Assembly (NCBI GenBank): GCA_003255025.1
Contig: QANY01005361.1
Span: 258,715-322,714 of the forward strand
Origin: Datisca glomerata
Lineage: Eukaryota; Streptophyta; Magnoliopsida; Cucurbitales; Datiscaceae
Direction: 5' to 3'
DNA: 64,000 nucleotides
The notes beneath the pieces were generated by a model that saw only the letters and a list, made by a program, of their open reading frames with translations, searched no databases and was not told where the DNA came from. Positions 1 to 11,445 of this stretch are shown piece by piece (position 1 is the stretch's first letter; each line of letters opens with the position of its first letter). The position numbers and the translations under genes were made by a program.

Positions 1-1600
1 TCCCCTCCTCTCTGTATTCTGTCTCTCTCTCCCTATTCTTCGTCTCCCCCCTCTCGATTTTATTTTCTATCTACTTCGTCCCCTGTTGCGTCTCTCTCTC
101 CCCCACTTCTTCGTCTTCCTTTTCTATTTTTCTTTTATTTTATTTTTTTCCTTCTTTTGAACTGGTTCACCTGAATCGGACTGGTTCAATCGAACCAGAC
201 CAATCCGAACTGGTTCGGCCAGACCGGACCGGACTGAACCAACTCGATCAGACTAGACCAGTTCAATCCGACTAGACCGAACCGGCCCAAAACATCAGAA
301 CCGAACCAATTCAGACCACCCGAACCTTGTTGAACGATTTTAAACCATTTGATAATTTCACCTGATGTGGTTTCCATCTGTTCCCAACCTCGCTTAGTTA
401 TTTAAATAATTGTAGATATTATATGAATTTGTTGTGACCTGGGATCCTTGGATTGCAGGTCATTAGTTGCTGAATTTAATTCGTAGCGAATCTAGGTAAG
501 TGGATTTACTTAATAATTCGGTTCATATGTTATAAGTGTAGAAGATATAATGTGAAATTGTTTTATTATTTCTTTATGTTCAATCCTATGATCAAGTATT
601 TTATTTGTTTTCCGTATTATGATGAAATTATTTATCATGTTATGTATGATTATATTTTGAGTTATACATGTATTAGTTATGTGTTTATGTTCATGAACAA
701 GTTATATGTTTACTTATGTATATGGGATAACGTGAGTTATGAATATTAATTCAAATAAAAAGTGATAAGTAAACAAAAAGTAGACTTAGTCATGTCTCTT
801 GATTATTAAGTAACTAGATTGTTCATGTCATGTTATCAAGTTGAACAGTTGGGTGTCACCATGTTCATGTTAGCGTCCTTGAGGTTCAGATAACCTTAAG
901 TGACATCAAGTTTCAGGACATCCAATCTGTCATGTTCACGTTACAAGTTCAAGTTCAAGTTCAAGTTGTGAAACAGTTTTGATTAGGTTGTTAATCGAGG
1001 GATATGTCTAGTCGAATTATGATCAAGCAAGTATAAGTATTGGCATGTATAAGTACAAGTTCAAGTTATATGTTAATCATGAAATCAATGTGTTGTTACG
1101 AGTATTTTATGTGACCTGTGAACGTGTGAAATAAATTTGCATGAGTTATATGTTTACATTTATGTCATGTGAAACTCATTAGTATGTGAATTTACTTACT
1201 GAGTATTTTTAATACTCACCCCCCATAGATGATTGTGTTGCAGATGATGGCGAGCAGCAGGAGTGAGGGACTGCCATAGCAAGCAAGCACGATTATGATT
1301 TCTAAGTTTAATTATGACTTCTGTTGACTTCAGTTATTTCAGATATTTATGAATATTTATTTTTAATTTTTCATGTTATATGAATTTTCGTGCTTCACTT
1401 ATTTACAGTTTAATGAATCATTTATTTCTGTTTAATGAGTTAATATTATTTTAAAATAATTTTTATGCTTATGCTATTTAAGGTTAAAAATTAGGGTTTT
1501 TGATTTGGGGATTTTCTCAAATTAGGGTTTCAATTGAATTAGGAATTATTGAAGTGTGAAATTTCAAGCATGTTTAACCCTCGGGAATCAGGGCGTTACA
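1..1600 (+). repeat. 5' LTR, 3' portion
   Basis: This stretch repeats the sequence at 6850-8361 and ends GCGTTACA, directly before the primer site. Position 1 lines up with about 6850 of the 3' LTR. It holds a pyrimidine-rich tract (1-150), a run of degenerate ACCAGACC-type short repeats (180-320), a GTTCAA microrepeat with more copies than the 3' LTR (about 940-970), and a TTAGGG-containing end. It is about 90 bp longer than the matching part of the 3' LTR, mostly from an extra pyrimidine block at about 75-165. Confidence 0.93.
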
Positions 1601-1603
1601 GTT

Positions 1604-1620
1604 TGGTATCAAAGCCAAGG
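1604..1620 (+). other. Primer binding site, initiator-tRNA-Met type
   Basis: TGGTATCAAAGCCAAGG lies three bases after the LTR end. It resembles the TGGTATCAGAGC primer site that many plant retrotransposons use with initiator methionine tRNA; one base differs in the core (A for G). Confidence 0.8.
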
Positions 1621-1832
1621 TTTTAGATTCTGTAGACTTTTCTACGTAAAAAGTATGGCATGTCGCTCACTCTGCTCCTCCATCATCTTACAAGTCAGGT
1701 ACGCATGTTATATATATATATATGTTTTAACTATAGAATTAGTTGTTATGCTTTAGATTCGTTATGACACGTTCGATTACATTTTTGTTATTTTGTGCAT
1801 TAAAATTAGACTTTTGGTAAGTCTTCGGTTGT

Positions 1833-2750
1833 ATGGTTAGCAGTATGATGGCGCCCCCTACAAGGAACAACAACAGTCACGCACCAGTCAATCCTACTGC
1901 TGACCCTCCAGCAACTATGGTTGAGATGTTTCAAGAGTTCTTAGAATTATTAAGGCAGACAGCGACAGCTCGCCCGACACAACAAGTACAGCAACCACAA
2001 CAAACACCAGTGGACATACAGTTGATACAGACCTTCAGGAGGCTGAATCCACCTGAATTTGATGGCCATTCATCCGATCCACTGCTAGCTGATGAATGGA
2101 TTGCAAGACTGGAGAAGATTTTCCAGTTTATGCCATGTCTGAGATTTAGATGGTTGTTTGCGCAACATTTATGTTGACACGGGAGGCTCGGAAATGGTGG
2201 GAGCTCATAGGAGAACTCATGACATCGACAATAATCCAGTGGCATGGGATCGTTTCAAGGAAATTTTCCTTGAGAAATATTTTCCGATCACGGTCAGAAC
2301 AGAGAAGGAGGCCGAATTTCTCAGACTTGCACAAGGTGCTATGAGTGTAACGGAAGTTTGAAGAATTGTCTCGGTACGCCACGCACTATGTGGATAATAA
2401 AGTGAGAAAGGCTCAGACTTTTGAAAGAGGACTGCGTTCAGGGATTAAGGGTTCAGTGTCACTTCTTAAGCATACCACCTACGCAGCGGTGGTTGAGGCA
2501 GCTTTACTAATGGAACAGAATCTTCCGCCACGTGCACCACCTCGGTCAGAGCAATCATTTCATGGAAAAATAAAATCACAGATTTCCCATCAGGGTCCTC
2601 ACAATGCAAAAAGACAGATGATCAAATCAAATCCCTCATGTGCTACATGTAACAAACATCACGTTGGTCAATGTTTTAAGACGATCAATGCTTGCTTTAA
2701 GTGTGGAAATACTGGACATTACCTCAGACAGTGCCCTCTGCTTACTCATG
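1833..2750 (+). pseudogene. Retrotransposon gag, frameshifted
   Basis: Gag would coat the element RNA in cytoplasmic particles. The reading starts with a Q/P-rich leader from ATG 1833 and the LNPPEFDG block before the gag core. The core then continues in other frames: TREARKWWE near 2170, AWDRFKEIFLEKYFP near 2250, and the LSRYATHYV block from 2366. That needs at least three frame changes (about 2140, 2210 and 2360). The nucleocapsid end keeps a classic CX2CX4HX4C zinc knuckle at 2693-2734 and a second CX2CX3HX3C cluster just before it (about 2639). Frameshifts make it non-functional. Confidence 0.88.
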
Positions 2751-3280
2751 GACAGACCATTGATGTTGTTGGTGGTAGAGCTAAAGGAAAAGTTTTTGCA
2801 TTAACTCGCCAGGAAGCTGAGCAGTCGGATGCAGTTGTGGCAAGTACATTACTTGTATTAGGGCATTCAGCTTTCACATTGATTGATTCTGGATTCACGC
2901 ATTCTTTTATTTCTACTTCATTTGTAACTGATGCATCATTGCCTGTTATGCCTTTGGGTTTTGAATTATGTGTTTCTACGCTTTCTGTAGCTTTCCTCCT
3001 AGCTAATAAGGTGATAGAGAGTTATTCAGTGATGGTTGCAGATAATGTTATGTGTGCTAGACTTATAGTCCTAGGGATGCATGATTTTGATATAATCCTA
3101 GGGATGAATTGGTTGGCTGCAAATTATGCCAACATAGATTATTATCGAAAAGAAGTTCGATTCCTACCTCCTGGTAGGCCTAGTTTCAAGTTTAGGGGAT
3201 CCAAGCAATGCTCAATACCAAAGGTTATATCTGCTTTGCGGGCACATCACTTACTTGATCGTGGTACTGGGGTTACTTAA
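2751..3280 (+). pseudogene. Retropepsin-type aspartic protease of the gypsy element
   Basis: The protease would cut the Gag-Pol polyprotein. It is in the same frame as the zinc knuckle. The active-site motif near 2885 reads LIDSGFTHSFIS; the usual gypsy motif is DSGATHSFIS, so the base after DSG has changed from Ala to Phe, next to the catalytic Asp. The IILGMNWL block near 3100, typical of the C-terminal part of plant gypsy proteases, is present. A stop at 3278-3280 and a frame change separate it from the reverse transcriptase. Confidence 0.85.
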
Positions 3281-3288
3281 CTTCTATT

Positions 3289-4818
3289 GTGGATACAACT
3301 AAGACACATGTTGATATTGGATTGGTCCCGGTCATTTCTGAATTCTTGGATGTTTTTCCTGATGATTTGCCGGGACTTCCTCCTCCTCGAGAGACGGATT
3401 TTCATATTGAGTTGGTACCAGGCACTGCCCTTATATCTAAAGCTCCGTATCGCATGGCTCCTATAGAGTTGAAAGAACTTAAAGATCAACTTCAAGAATT
3501 AATGGATAAGGGTTTCATAAGACCCAGTATTTCACCTTGGGGTGCTCCAGTGTTATTTGTTAAAAAGAAAGATGGATCAATGAGGCTATGCATTGACTAC
3601 AGGGAATTGAATAAAGTCACTATCAAGAATAAGTATCCGTTACCGCGTATTAAGGATTTGTTCGATCAACTTCAGGGAGCTTCAGTATTCTCTAAGATTG
3701 ATTTAAGATCAGGATACCATCAGCTCAAGATTCGAAATGAGGATATTTCTAAGACAACGTTTCGCACTCGTTACGACCATTACGAGTTTATAGTGATGTC
3801 ATTTGGATTAACTAATGCTCAAGCAGCCTTTATGGATTTAATGAACAGGGTGTTCAAGGAGTACCTGGATTCTTTTGTGATTGTCTTTATAGATGATATT
3901 TTGGTGTACTCTAGATCGGAGGCCGAACATATGAATCATCTCAGGATTGTTTTGCAAACATTAAGGACATGCCAACTATATGCCAAATTCCAGAAGTGTG
4001 AGTTTTGGCTTCAGCAAGTGTCATTCCTTGGTCATGTGGTATATCAAGATGGAATCTCGGTTGACCCGTCTAAGATTGAAGCAGTGCTTAACTGGCCTCA
4101 ACCGATAAATGTTGGGGAAGTTCATAATTTTCTGGGTTTAGCAGGATATTACAGAAGGTTTGTTGAAGGGTTTTCAAAGATTGCTGTCCCACTTACTCAG
4201 TCGACGAGGAAGAATGCCACCTTTTCTTGGACGGCCGAGTGTGACAAATGTTTTCAGAGCCTTAAACAAAATTTAGTGACAGCACCCGTGTTGACCATTC
4301 CAGATGGTAAGAACGACTTTGTGATATTCAGTGATGCTTCTAAAAGAGGGTTGGGTTATGTTTTGATGAAACAGGGAAAGGTCATAACATATGCATCTCG
4401 TCAGCTCAAGCCCTATGAATAGAATTATCCTACTCATGATTTGGAGTTGGCTGCAGTTGTTTTTGCCCTCAAGATCTGGAGAAATTATTTGTATGGCTGT
4501 AAGTGTCAGATTTACACAGATCATAAGAGCCTTAAATACATTTTCACTCAGAAAGAACTTAACAAGAGGCAGCGCCGTTGGTTGGAATTGGTGAAAAATT
4601 ATGACTGCGAGATCATTTATCACCCAGGGAAGGCAAATGTAGTGGCTGATGCCTTAAGTCAAAAATCAGCTCATTCAACAGCTCTTATTACTTCTCAAGG
4701 ACATATTTTGGAGGATTTGGAACGTGCTGAGATTCAAGTGTTGCTAAAGGATACTACAGCCCAACTAGCCCAACTCACAGTTCAACCATCGTTACAGCAG
4801 CGTATTATTGATGCATAG
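3289..4818 (+). pseudogene. Reverse transcriptase and RNase H of the gypsy element
   Basis: This is the most intact stretch. The reverse transcriptase shows [30 protein letters not shown] and the catalytic box FIDDILVYS (near 3885-3908); the thumb-side [11 protein letters not shown] block follows at about 4130. RNase H begins at FVIFSDAS (4318) and keeps the acidic residues SDAS, DLELAA, YTDHKSL and NVVADAL. A TAG at about 4420 interrupts the RNase H after RQLKPYE, and a second TAG at 4816 ends the segment. All pieces share one frame, so the stops are point mutations rather than rearrangements. Confidence 0.92.
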
Positions 4819-6219
4819 AACTCAGACTCAGAGTTCCTTCTAACTCGTAGTGAAGTGGGTTTAGACAAAAGACAAGGATTTGAAATTAGTGACGATTCAG
4901 CTCTTCGCTTTCATAGGAGACTGTGTGTTCCTAAACATGCAATCATTAGGCATGAATTGCTCACAGAGGCTCATAGTTCACCATACACTGTCCACCCTGG
5001 TAGTACGAAGATGTATCACGATTTAAAGTTACATTATTGGTGGAATGGTATGAAGTGTGACATTGCTGAATTCGTTAGTAAGCGTTTTATGTGTCAGCAG
5101 ATCAAGGCTCAAAGACAATGACCATCTGGGGTTTTACAACCTTTAAGTATTCTTGAATGGAAGTGGGAACACGTAACTATGGATTTCGTTTCGGGGCAAC
5201 CGAGAACGGTAAAGGGTTTTAACTCCATTTGGGTTGTGGTGTATCGTCTTACCAAGTCTGCACATTTTTTGCCTGGTAAGACTACTTTTTCAGTTGAGGT
5301 TTGGGCTTGGTTATATGTTCGTGAGATTGTTCAACTTCATGGGGTTCCAGTGTCTATAGTGTCAGATTGGGATCCACGGTTCACGTCAAACTTTTGGCGG
5401 AGTCTACAAAAAGCTTTGGGAAGATAATTAAATTTCAGTACAGCTTTTCATCCACAATCTGATGGGCAATCTGAGCGAATAATTCAGACGTTAGAAGATA
5501 TGCTTTGAGCTTGTGTCTTGGATTTCTCTGGTAGTTGGGACGCACACTTGGCACTCGTGGAGTTTTCTTATAATAACAGTTATCAGGCGACGATTGGTAT
5601 GGCTCCATTTGAGGCACTTTATGGAAGGAAATGTCGGACGCTGGTTCATTGGGATGAAGTTGGCGAACGAAAGCTTTTGGGCCCTGACTTGGTTCAGTCC
5701 ATGAATGAAGCTATTCAGAAAATCAGAGATAGAATGAAGACCGCTCAGAGTAGGCAAAAGAGTTACGCAGATGTCAGGAGGAAGGATCTCGAATTTGAAG
5801 TGGGTGATCATGTGTTTCTCAAAGTTGCCCCATTGAAGGGCGTTATGCGTTTTGGTCGCAAGGGGAAGCTGAGTCCCAGATTTATTGGCCCGTTTGAGAT
5901 TTTGGATCGTATTGGTCCTTTGGCATACCGACTCACTTTATCGCCAGCTCTTTCAGGTGTTCATAATGTGTTTCACATTTTGATGCTTTACAAATACGTG
6001 TCTGACCCAACGCATGTCATTGATTTTGAGCCTCTGCAAGTTCGTGATGATCTCACTTATGAGGAGAAGCCAATCAGAGTCCTAGAGCGCAGGAAACAAA
6101 CTCTTCATAATAGATCAGTTCAACTAGTCAAGATTCTTTGGAGAAATCATCGGATCGAGGAAGCAACACGGAAACGAGAAGCTGAGATACGCATTAAGTA
6201 TCCAGAGTTATTTGTGTAA
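4819..6219 (+). pseudogene. Integrase with chromodomain-like C-terminus
   Basis: Integrase would insert the element cDNA. The N-terminal HHCC finger (about 4950-5115) keeps both histidines but reads KRFMCQQ where the family has two cysteines, so one zinc ligand is Arg. The DDE core keeps Asp in MDFVSGQP (5179), Asp in SDWDPRFTS (about 5365) and Glu in HPQSDGQSER (about 5450), but is cut by stops at 5119, 5425 and 5506. The GPFEILDRIG module and a C-terminal chromodomain-like block (PIRVLERRK to KYPELFV, 6070-6219) close it. All catalytic residues survive; the reading frame does not. Confidence 0.9.
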
Positions 6220-6248
6220 GGTATTTTCCTTTCGGGGACGAAAGTTCT

Positions 6249-6262
6249 AAAGGAGGGGAGAA
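6249..6262 (+). other. Polypurine tract
   Basis: AAAGGAGGGGAGAA ends directly at the TGTAATAC start of the 3' LTR, the expected place and composition for the plus-strand primer. Confidence 0.85.
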
Positions 6263-8361
6263 TGTAATACCCAAGTTTTTAATTAAAGGGTATTTTTGTA
6301 ATTTAGAACTCATTCACACCATATATGCACTTACACCCTACCCACCCTATTTGTTTCCTTTGTGTTCTCTCTTAACCATTTTCCCCAAATCTCTCTTTTG
6401 TTATCTTAAGCTAATCTTTATAACCACTTACAATTATCTCTCAATTTTTATACGATTGCACATCTCTACTTCAACTAGTTCTTCTTCATCAGTTATCCTC
6501 CATTAATCAAGGTATGATTCTCTCTCTCTCTCTCTCTCCCCTCTCTTTTCGTCTCTCTCTCTCCCCCTTTTCTTTGTCTCCCTTTTTCTGTTCTCCCCCT
6601 CTCTGTGCATCTCCCTCTCTCCCCCTCTGTTCTGTCTCTTTTCCCCCTCTCTGTTCTCTCTCTCTCTTTCCCCCTCTATTTTGTCTCTCTCTCCCCCTCT
6701 CTATGCGTCTCTCTCTCCCTCTTCTTCATCTCTTTCCCCCTCTCTGTTTTGTCTCTCTCTCCTTCGTCTCCCCATCTCTGTTCTGTCTCTCCTTCGTCTC
6801 CCCGTCTCTGTTCTGTCTGTCTCTCTTTCCCCGTCTCTGTTCTCTCTCTCCCCTCCTCTCTGTGTTCTGTCTCTCTCCCCGTCTTCTTCGTCTCCCTCCC
6901 CACTCTCGATTCTATTTTCTCTCTCCTTCGTCCCGTGTTGCGTCTGACCGGTTCAATCGAACCAGACCAGGATGAACCAGCTCAGCCAGGCCCGATCAGA
7001 CTGAACCGACTCGGTCAGACTAGACCAGTTCAACCCGACCAGACCAAACCGGCCCAAAACAGCAGAAGCGAACCAATTCAGACCACCTGAACCTTGTTGA
7101 ACTGTTTTAAACCATTTGATAATTTCAGCAGATGTGGTTTCCATCTGTTCCCAACCTCGCTTAGTTATTTAAATAATTGTAGATATTATATGAATTTGTT
7201 GTGACCTGGGATCCTTGGATTGCAGGTCATTAGTTGCTGAATTTAATTCGTAGCGAATCCAGGTAAGTGGATTTACTTAATAATTCGGTTCATATGTTAT
7301 AAGTGTAGAATATATAATGTGAAATTATTTTATTATTTCTTTATGATCAATCCTATGATCAAGTATTTTATTTGTTTTCCATATTATGATGAAATTATTT
7401 ACCATGTTATGTATGATTATATTTTGAGTTATACATGTATTACTTATGTATTTATGTTCATGAACAAGTTATATGTTTACTTATGTATATGTGATAACGT
7501 GAATTATGAATATTTATTCAAATAAAAAGTGATAAGTAAACAAGAAGTAGACTTAGTCATGTCCCTTGATTATGAAGTAACCAGATTGTTCACGTCATGT
7601 TATCAAGTTATACAGTTGGGTGTCACCTTGTTCATGTTAGCGTCCTTGAGGTTCAAATAACCTTAAGTGACATCAAGTTTCAGGACACCCAATCTGTCAT
7701 GTTCACGTTACAAGTTCAAGTTCAAGTTGTAAAACAGTTCTGATTAGGTTGTTAATCGAGGGATATGTCTAGTCGAATTATGATCAAGCAAGTATAAGTG
7801 TTGGCATGTATAAGTACAAGTTTAAGTTATATGTTAATCATGAAATCGATGTGTTGTTACGAGTATTTTATGTGACCTGTGAACGTGTGAAATAAATTTG
7901 CATGAGTTATATGTTTACATTTATGTCATGTGAAACTCATTAGTATGTGGATTTACTTACTGAGTATTTTTAATACTCACCCCTAATAGATGATTGTGTT
8001 GCAGATGATGGCGAGCAGCAGAAGTGAGGGACTACCATAGCAAGCAAGCACGATTATGATTTCTAAGTTTAATTATGACTTCTGTTGACTTCAGTTATTT
8101 CAGATATTTATGAATATTTATTTTTAATCTTTCATGTTATATGGATTTTCGTGCTTCACTTATTTACAGTTTAATGAATCATTTATTTCTGTTTAATGAG
8201 TTAATATTATTTTAAAATAATTTTTATGCTACCGCTATTCAAGGTTAAAAATTAGGGTTTTCGATTTGGGGATTTTCTGAAATTAGGGTTTCAATTGAAT
8301 TAGGAATTATTGAATTGTGAAATTTCAAGCATGTTTAACCCTCGGGAATCGGGGCGTTACA
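6263..8361 (+). repeat. 3' LTR, 2099 bp
   Basis: The LTR starts TGTAATACC and ends GCGTTACA (5'-TG...CA-3'). From 6517 to 6940 it is an almost pure CT-rich tract made of TCTCTCTCCCC-type units, which yields spurious Ser/Leu/Pro-rich frames on the plus strand. The rest matches the 5' LTR with scattered substitutions and small indels, so the insertion is not recent. Confidence 0.93.
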
Positions 8362-8589
8362 CTTGCGGTGGCCAACTTTGAATCAACCTGCTGAAAAGTG
8401 CAGCTTGTTTCGACATAGGTAGGAAAACGTGAGAAACTTTACGATGCCGGGAATAATTTTCCAGCATTGTGCTCGACAGTTGTGACCTTTAGATTTTCTT
8501 TCAAGTAATCTGAACCACATAAAATCTTAGATTGATTTTAAACAATCTGATCAAACAAAGCCTAGCATGTAACATATATATATATTGGA
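8362..8589. other. Flank of the retrotransposon, no gene seen
   Basis: Unique-looking sequence between the LTR end and the minisatellite. No coding or structured signal was recognised. Confidence 0.6.
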
Positions 8590-9680
8590 GGAGTTCATTA
8601 AATACGTATTGAAGTTTACTAAATACGTAGTGAAGTTCACCAAATATATAGTGATGGTCATAAAATACGTACAAAATAATAATTCTTGCAGGGGTTCCCC
8701 AAATACGTAGTGAGATTCACCAATTACGTAGTGGGGTTTACCAAATCATACAAAATAATATTTCTTGGAGGAGTTTACCAAATATGTAGTAAAGTTCATG
8801 TGAGGTTCTTCAAATACATACGAAATAATAATTCTTGGAGGGGTTCACAAAATACGTACTGGGGTTCACCAAATACGTAGTGGAGTTCACCAATTACGTA
8901 GTAGAGTTCACTAAATACGTACAAAATAATAATTCTTGTAGGATTTCACCAAATATGTACTGAGGTTCAACAAATACGTAGTTGGGTTCACCAATCGTGT
9001 AGTGGAGTACACCAAATACGTACAAAATAATAATTCTTGGAGGGGTTCATCAAATATGTAGTGGGATTCACCAATTACGTTGTGAGGTTTATCAAATACG
9101 TACAAAAATAATAATTCTTGGAGGGGTTCACCAACTATGTAGTGAAGTTCACCAATTACGTAGTGAGTTTCACCAACTACGTAGTAGGGTTCACCAAATA
9201 CGTACAAAATAAAATTTTTTGAAGGGGTTCACCAAATGCGTACTGAGATTCACCAAATACGTAGTGGGGTTCACAAATTACGTAGTGGGGTTCACAAATT
9301 ACGTAGTGGAGTTCACCAACTACGTAGTGAGGTTCACCAAATACATATAAAATAATAATTCTTAGAGGGGTTTACCAAATACGTAGTGGGGTTCACCAAA
9401 TACGTAGTGGGGTTCACCAAATACGTACTGGGGTTCACCAAATACGTAGTGAGGTTCACCAAATATATATATAAAATATTAATTCTTGGAGGGGTTCATC
9501 GAATACGTAGTGGGGTTCACCAATTACGTAGTGAGGTTCACCAAATACGTACAAAATAATAATTCTTGGAGGGGTTCACCAAATACGTAGTGGGGTTCAC
9601 CAAATATATACAAAATAAAATTTTTTGGAGGGATTCACCAAATACGTACTTGGGTTCACCAAATATGTAGTGGGTTTAAA
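8590..9680 (+). repeat. Composite minisatellite, 21-bp unit with TACGTA core
   Basis: The dominant unit is GGGGTTCACCAAATACGTAGT, 21 bp, repeated dozens of times with drift (CAATTACGTAG and CAACTACGTAG variants). Runs of two to six units are separated by a second spacer, ACAAAATAATAATTCTTGGA. Spacer starts fall at about 8672, 8751, 8821, 8921, 9022, 9102, 9204, 9349, 9474, 9552 and 9611, that is at steps of about 60 to 145 bp, close to multiples of 20. Because 21 is a multiple of three, frames stay open and give a YVVGEPH-like heptapeptide on the minus strand; this is a by-product, not a gene. Confidence 0.92.
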
Positions 9681-9756
9681 AAAATAATTTTTAAGTTTTG
9701 GTGAATCCCTGAAGAATTTGTTGTGCACCACTACGTATTTGGTGAACACTTAAAAA
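9681..9756 (-). repeat. Inverted copy of the minisatellite unit
   Basis: CCACTACGTATTTGGTGAAC near 9729 is the reverse complement of the main unit, and TTTTGGTGAATCCCTG near 9697 is a second inverted half-unit. The array therefore ends in a short palindromic turn-round. Confidence 0.75.
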
Positions 9757-9990
9757 CTAATCACCATACCTGATAGACGAATCACCTATTTTTATCCCCT
9801 AAACGCCATCCTGAATGTGCTAATCGCATCATCAAAGACAAATGCTTTGTTTTATGCTTCAAATCGCCTGTTTCTGTCCCTAAATGTCATGTTGGTGATC
9901 GCCATTCTCCCTCCTAATCGCCACTTTTTTTTACCTAATCACCATTTATATGGCTCTAATCACCATTCTTCACAATTTTCCTTAAAATTG
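9757..9990 (+). repeat. Degenerate short repeat based on AATCGCCAT
   Basis: AATCACCAT, AATCGCCAC, AACGCCATC and AATCGCAT-type words recur about every 20 to 30 bp (for example near 9760, 9805, 9898, 9916, 9938, 9958). Too diverged to set a firm unit length. Confidence 0.5.
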
Positions 9991-10779
9991 ATATTTTGTA
10001 ATTATTTACCGTATACCGAGAAAGTGATTGATAAAAAAAATTCGTTATTTCAATGCAAACATTTATGATACTCACTTATTATGTGAAATTATATTGGATT
10101 AATTAAGGATTCCCGAAACAATTGAACGCTTAATCATAAACTTGATAAAAGTTATCATTGATAATGTTGTTGTGCTTTTGTGACAAGTATCGAGCGAGAT
10201 GGGTTTTCACCTAATATAATTATATCTCGTGATGTTATGATGGTCGGTAAATCCTACTCATCAGGTTGACGAAAAGGTCAGTTTCAACAGTTGAATCGAG
10301 CATATCCACTAAAAAGTTTGAAATAAAAGATTGAAATTTGCAATTTTACCTTTATTTTATAATAATAACCCCATAATATTTGGAAAATATTCCTATACGT
10401 TTTAATTAATTAATCCCTATAAATTATATTAATTATAACCTTATTTCTTATCAAAATTAACCACAACATTAAAAAAACCCTTCCCCCTTATTCTTAAAAA
10501 ATCGATACCCACCCTTCCCCCTCTCTCTCAACACTTCATTTCTCATCACTCAAACCCTAGTCTCCTTCTTCTTCATCTTCATCTTCAGTTCTCTTCATAG
10601 CCTGAAATCCATAAAAATCGATCCAAATCGGTTGCAACACACAAGTCAAACCCTTAATCTCTCATTGAACACATCCCTTGTAGCACAAGAGACAAAACCC
10701 GCGCCAAACCCGAGCCAAATCCCTCCAATCCGCGAACCCAAACCCTATATCCTTATAATATTGTAATTTTTCACCAATA
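9991..10779. other. AT-rich spacer, then pyrimidine-rich leader
   Basis: 10000-10490 is AT-rich with no gene seen. From about 10500 the plus strand turns pyrimidine-rich (CTTCTTCATCTTC), as in a plant 5' leader, up to the ATG at 10780. Confidence 0.45.
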
Positions 10780-11019
10780 ATGGCTAGAGGAAAGCATAAA
10801 GTTATAAAGGGAACATTGAGTGTAACGACGCAACTAAGTTCAAGCTCGAACGTTTCGAAAGGGCCGTACGTTGCCACCAATTATGGGGTGTAAAGATTTC
10901 ATCCAAAAATCGAAATCTTATTAGCCCTATTCTTTCTATTGCTCCAACGGAGCATATATCTTACTCAAGAAAACATGATGATGATTTCTTTAAAGATTTT
11001 GAATTTTATGTGTGCCCGT

Positions 11020-11400
11020 AAAGTGTTCCACGAAATGTCATAATGAACTATATGGTGTATTTTTTTCCTCGTCTGTAAGGTGTTTGATAAAATTTCATAT
11101 TGAGGTTTATACTATATTTATATGAATGTCCGTAACATATTCGATGAAATGCTATATCCCAGCCAAGGATAAAATGTAAGTTTCTTTAACAAAAAATTTG
11201 GTTGTTATATGTTATATTGTTGAAACACCAAATAGATTTTTGAATCATTTTGAAAACTGAGTGTTTTTTATGTGATGCTTCTTGAAATGTATGTTTATTG
11301 GTAGAGATATATTTTTTGAATGAAAAATTATAGTGTATGTTTATTGCCCGTAAGGTGTTCGGTGAAATGTCACAATAGGGATTATAGTACATTTTTCTCC
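11020..11400 (+). pseudogene. PPR-like motif remnants inside the PMD gene's first intron
   Basis: Four spaced stretches read like the helix of a pentatricopeptide repeat: ARKVFHEMS (about 11024), VCKVFDKIS (about 11071), VRNIFDEML (about 11128) and ARKVFGEMSQ (about 11346). The plant consensus is ARKVFDEMPxRD. Stops separate them. They may be debris of a PPR gene or a DNA repeat that happens to look like one. Confidence 0.4.
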
Positions 11401-11445
11401 ACACATATTTTTCTCGAAGTCATACTTACATTTTGGTTTCTTAGG

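Larger units (their letters stand above)
1..8361 (+). mobile_element. Ty3/gypsy LTR retrotransposon, chromovirus (Tekay/Del-like), decayed
   Basis: The order LTR, tRNA primer site, gag, protease, reverse transcriptase, RNase H, integrase with a chromodomain-like tail, polypurine tract, LTR is complete. The window cuts off about 590 bp of the 5' LTR. Gag passes through three reading frames and pol, in one frame from 3289 to 6219, is broken by stops near 4420, 4816, 5119, 5425 and 5506. The GKLSPRFIGPFEILDRIG block and the PVRVLERRK-type tail after integrase are typical of the Tekay/Del chromovirus lineage (family knowledge). The copy cannot make a full polyprotein. A target-site duplication cannot be checked because the left end is outside the window; the right flank begins CTTGC. 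Confidence 0.93.

Noticed and set aside
6514..7090. Open frames rich in Ser, Leu and Pro over the 3' LTR (plus strand)
   Set aside because: They arise from a CT-rich simple-sequence tract inside the LTR; three frames are open at once and none has a motif.
8911..9207. 98-codon minus-strand frame with YVVGEPH-like repeats
   Set aside because: A 21-bp DNA repeat keeps a frame open by arithmetic; no start context, and the neighbouring units have stops.
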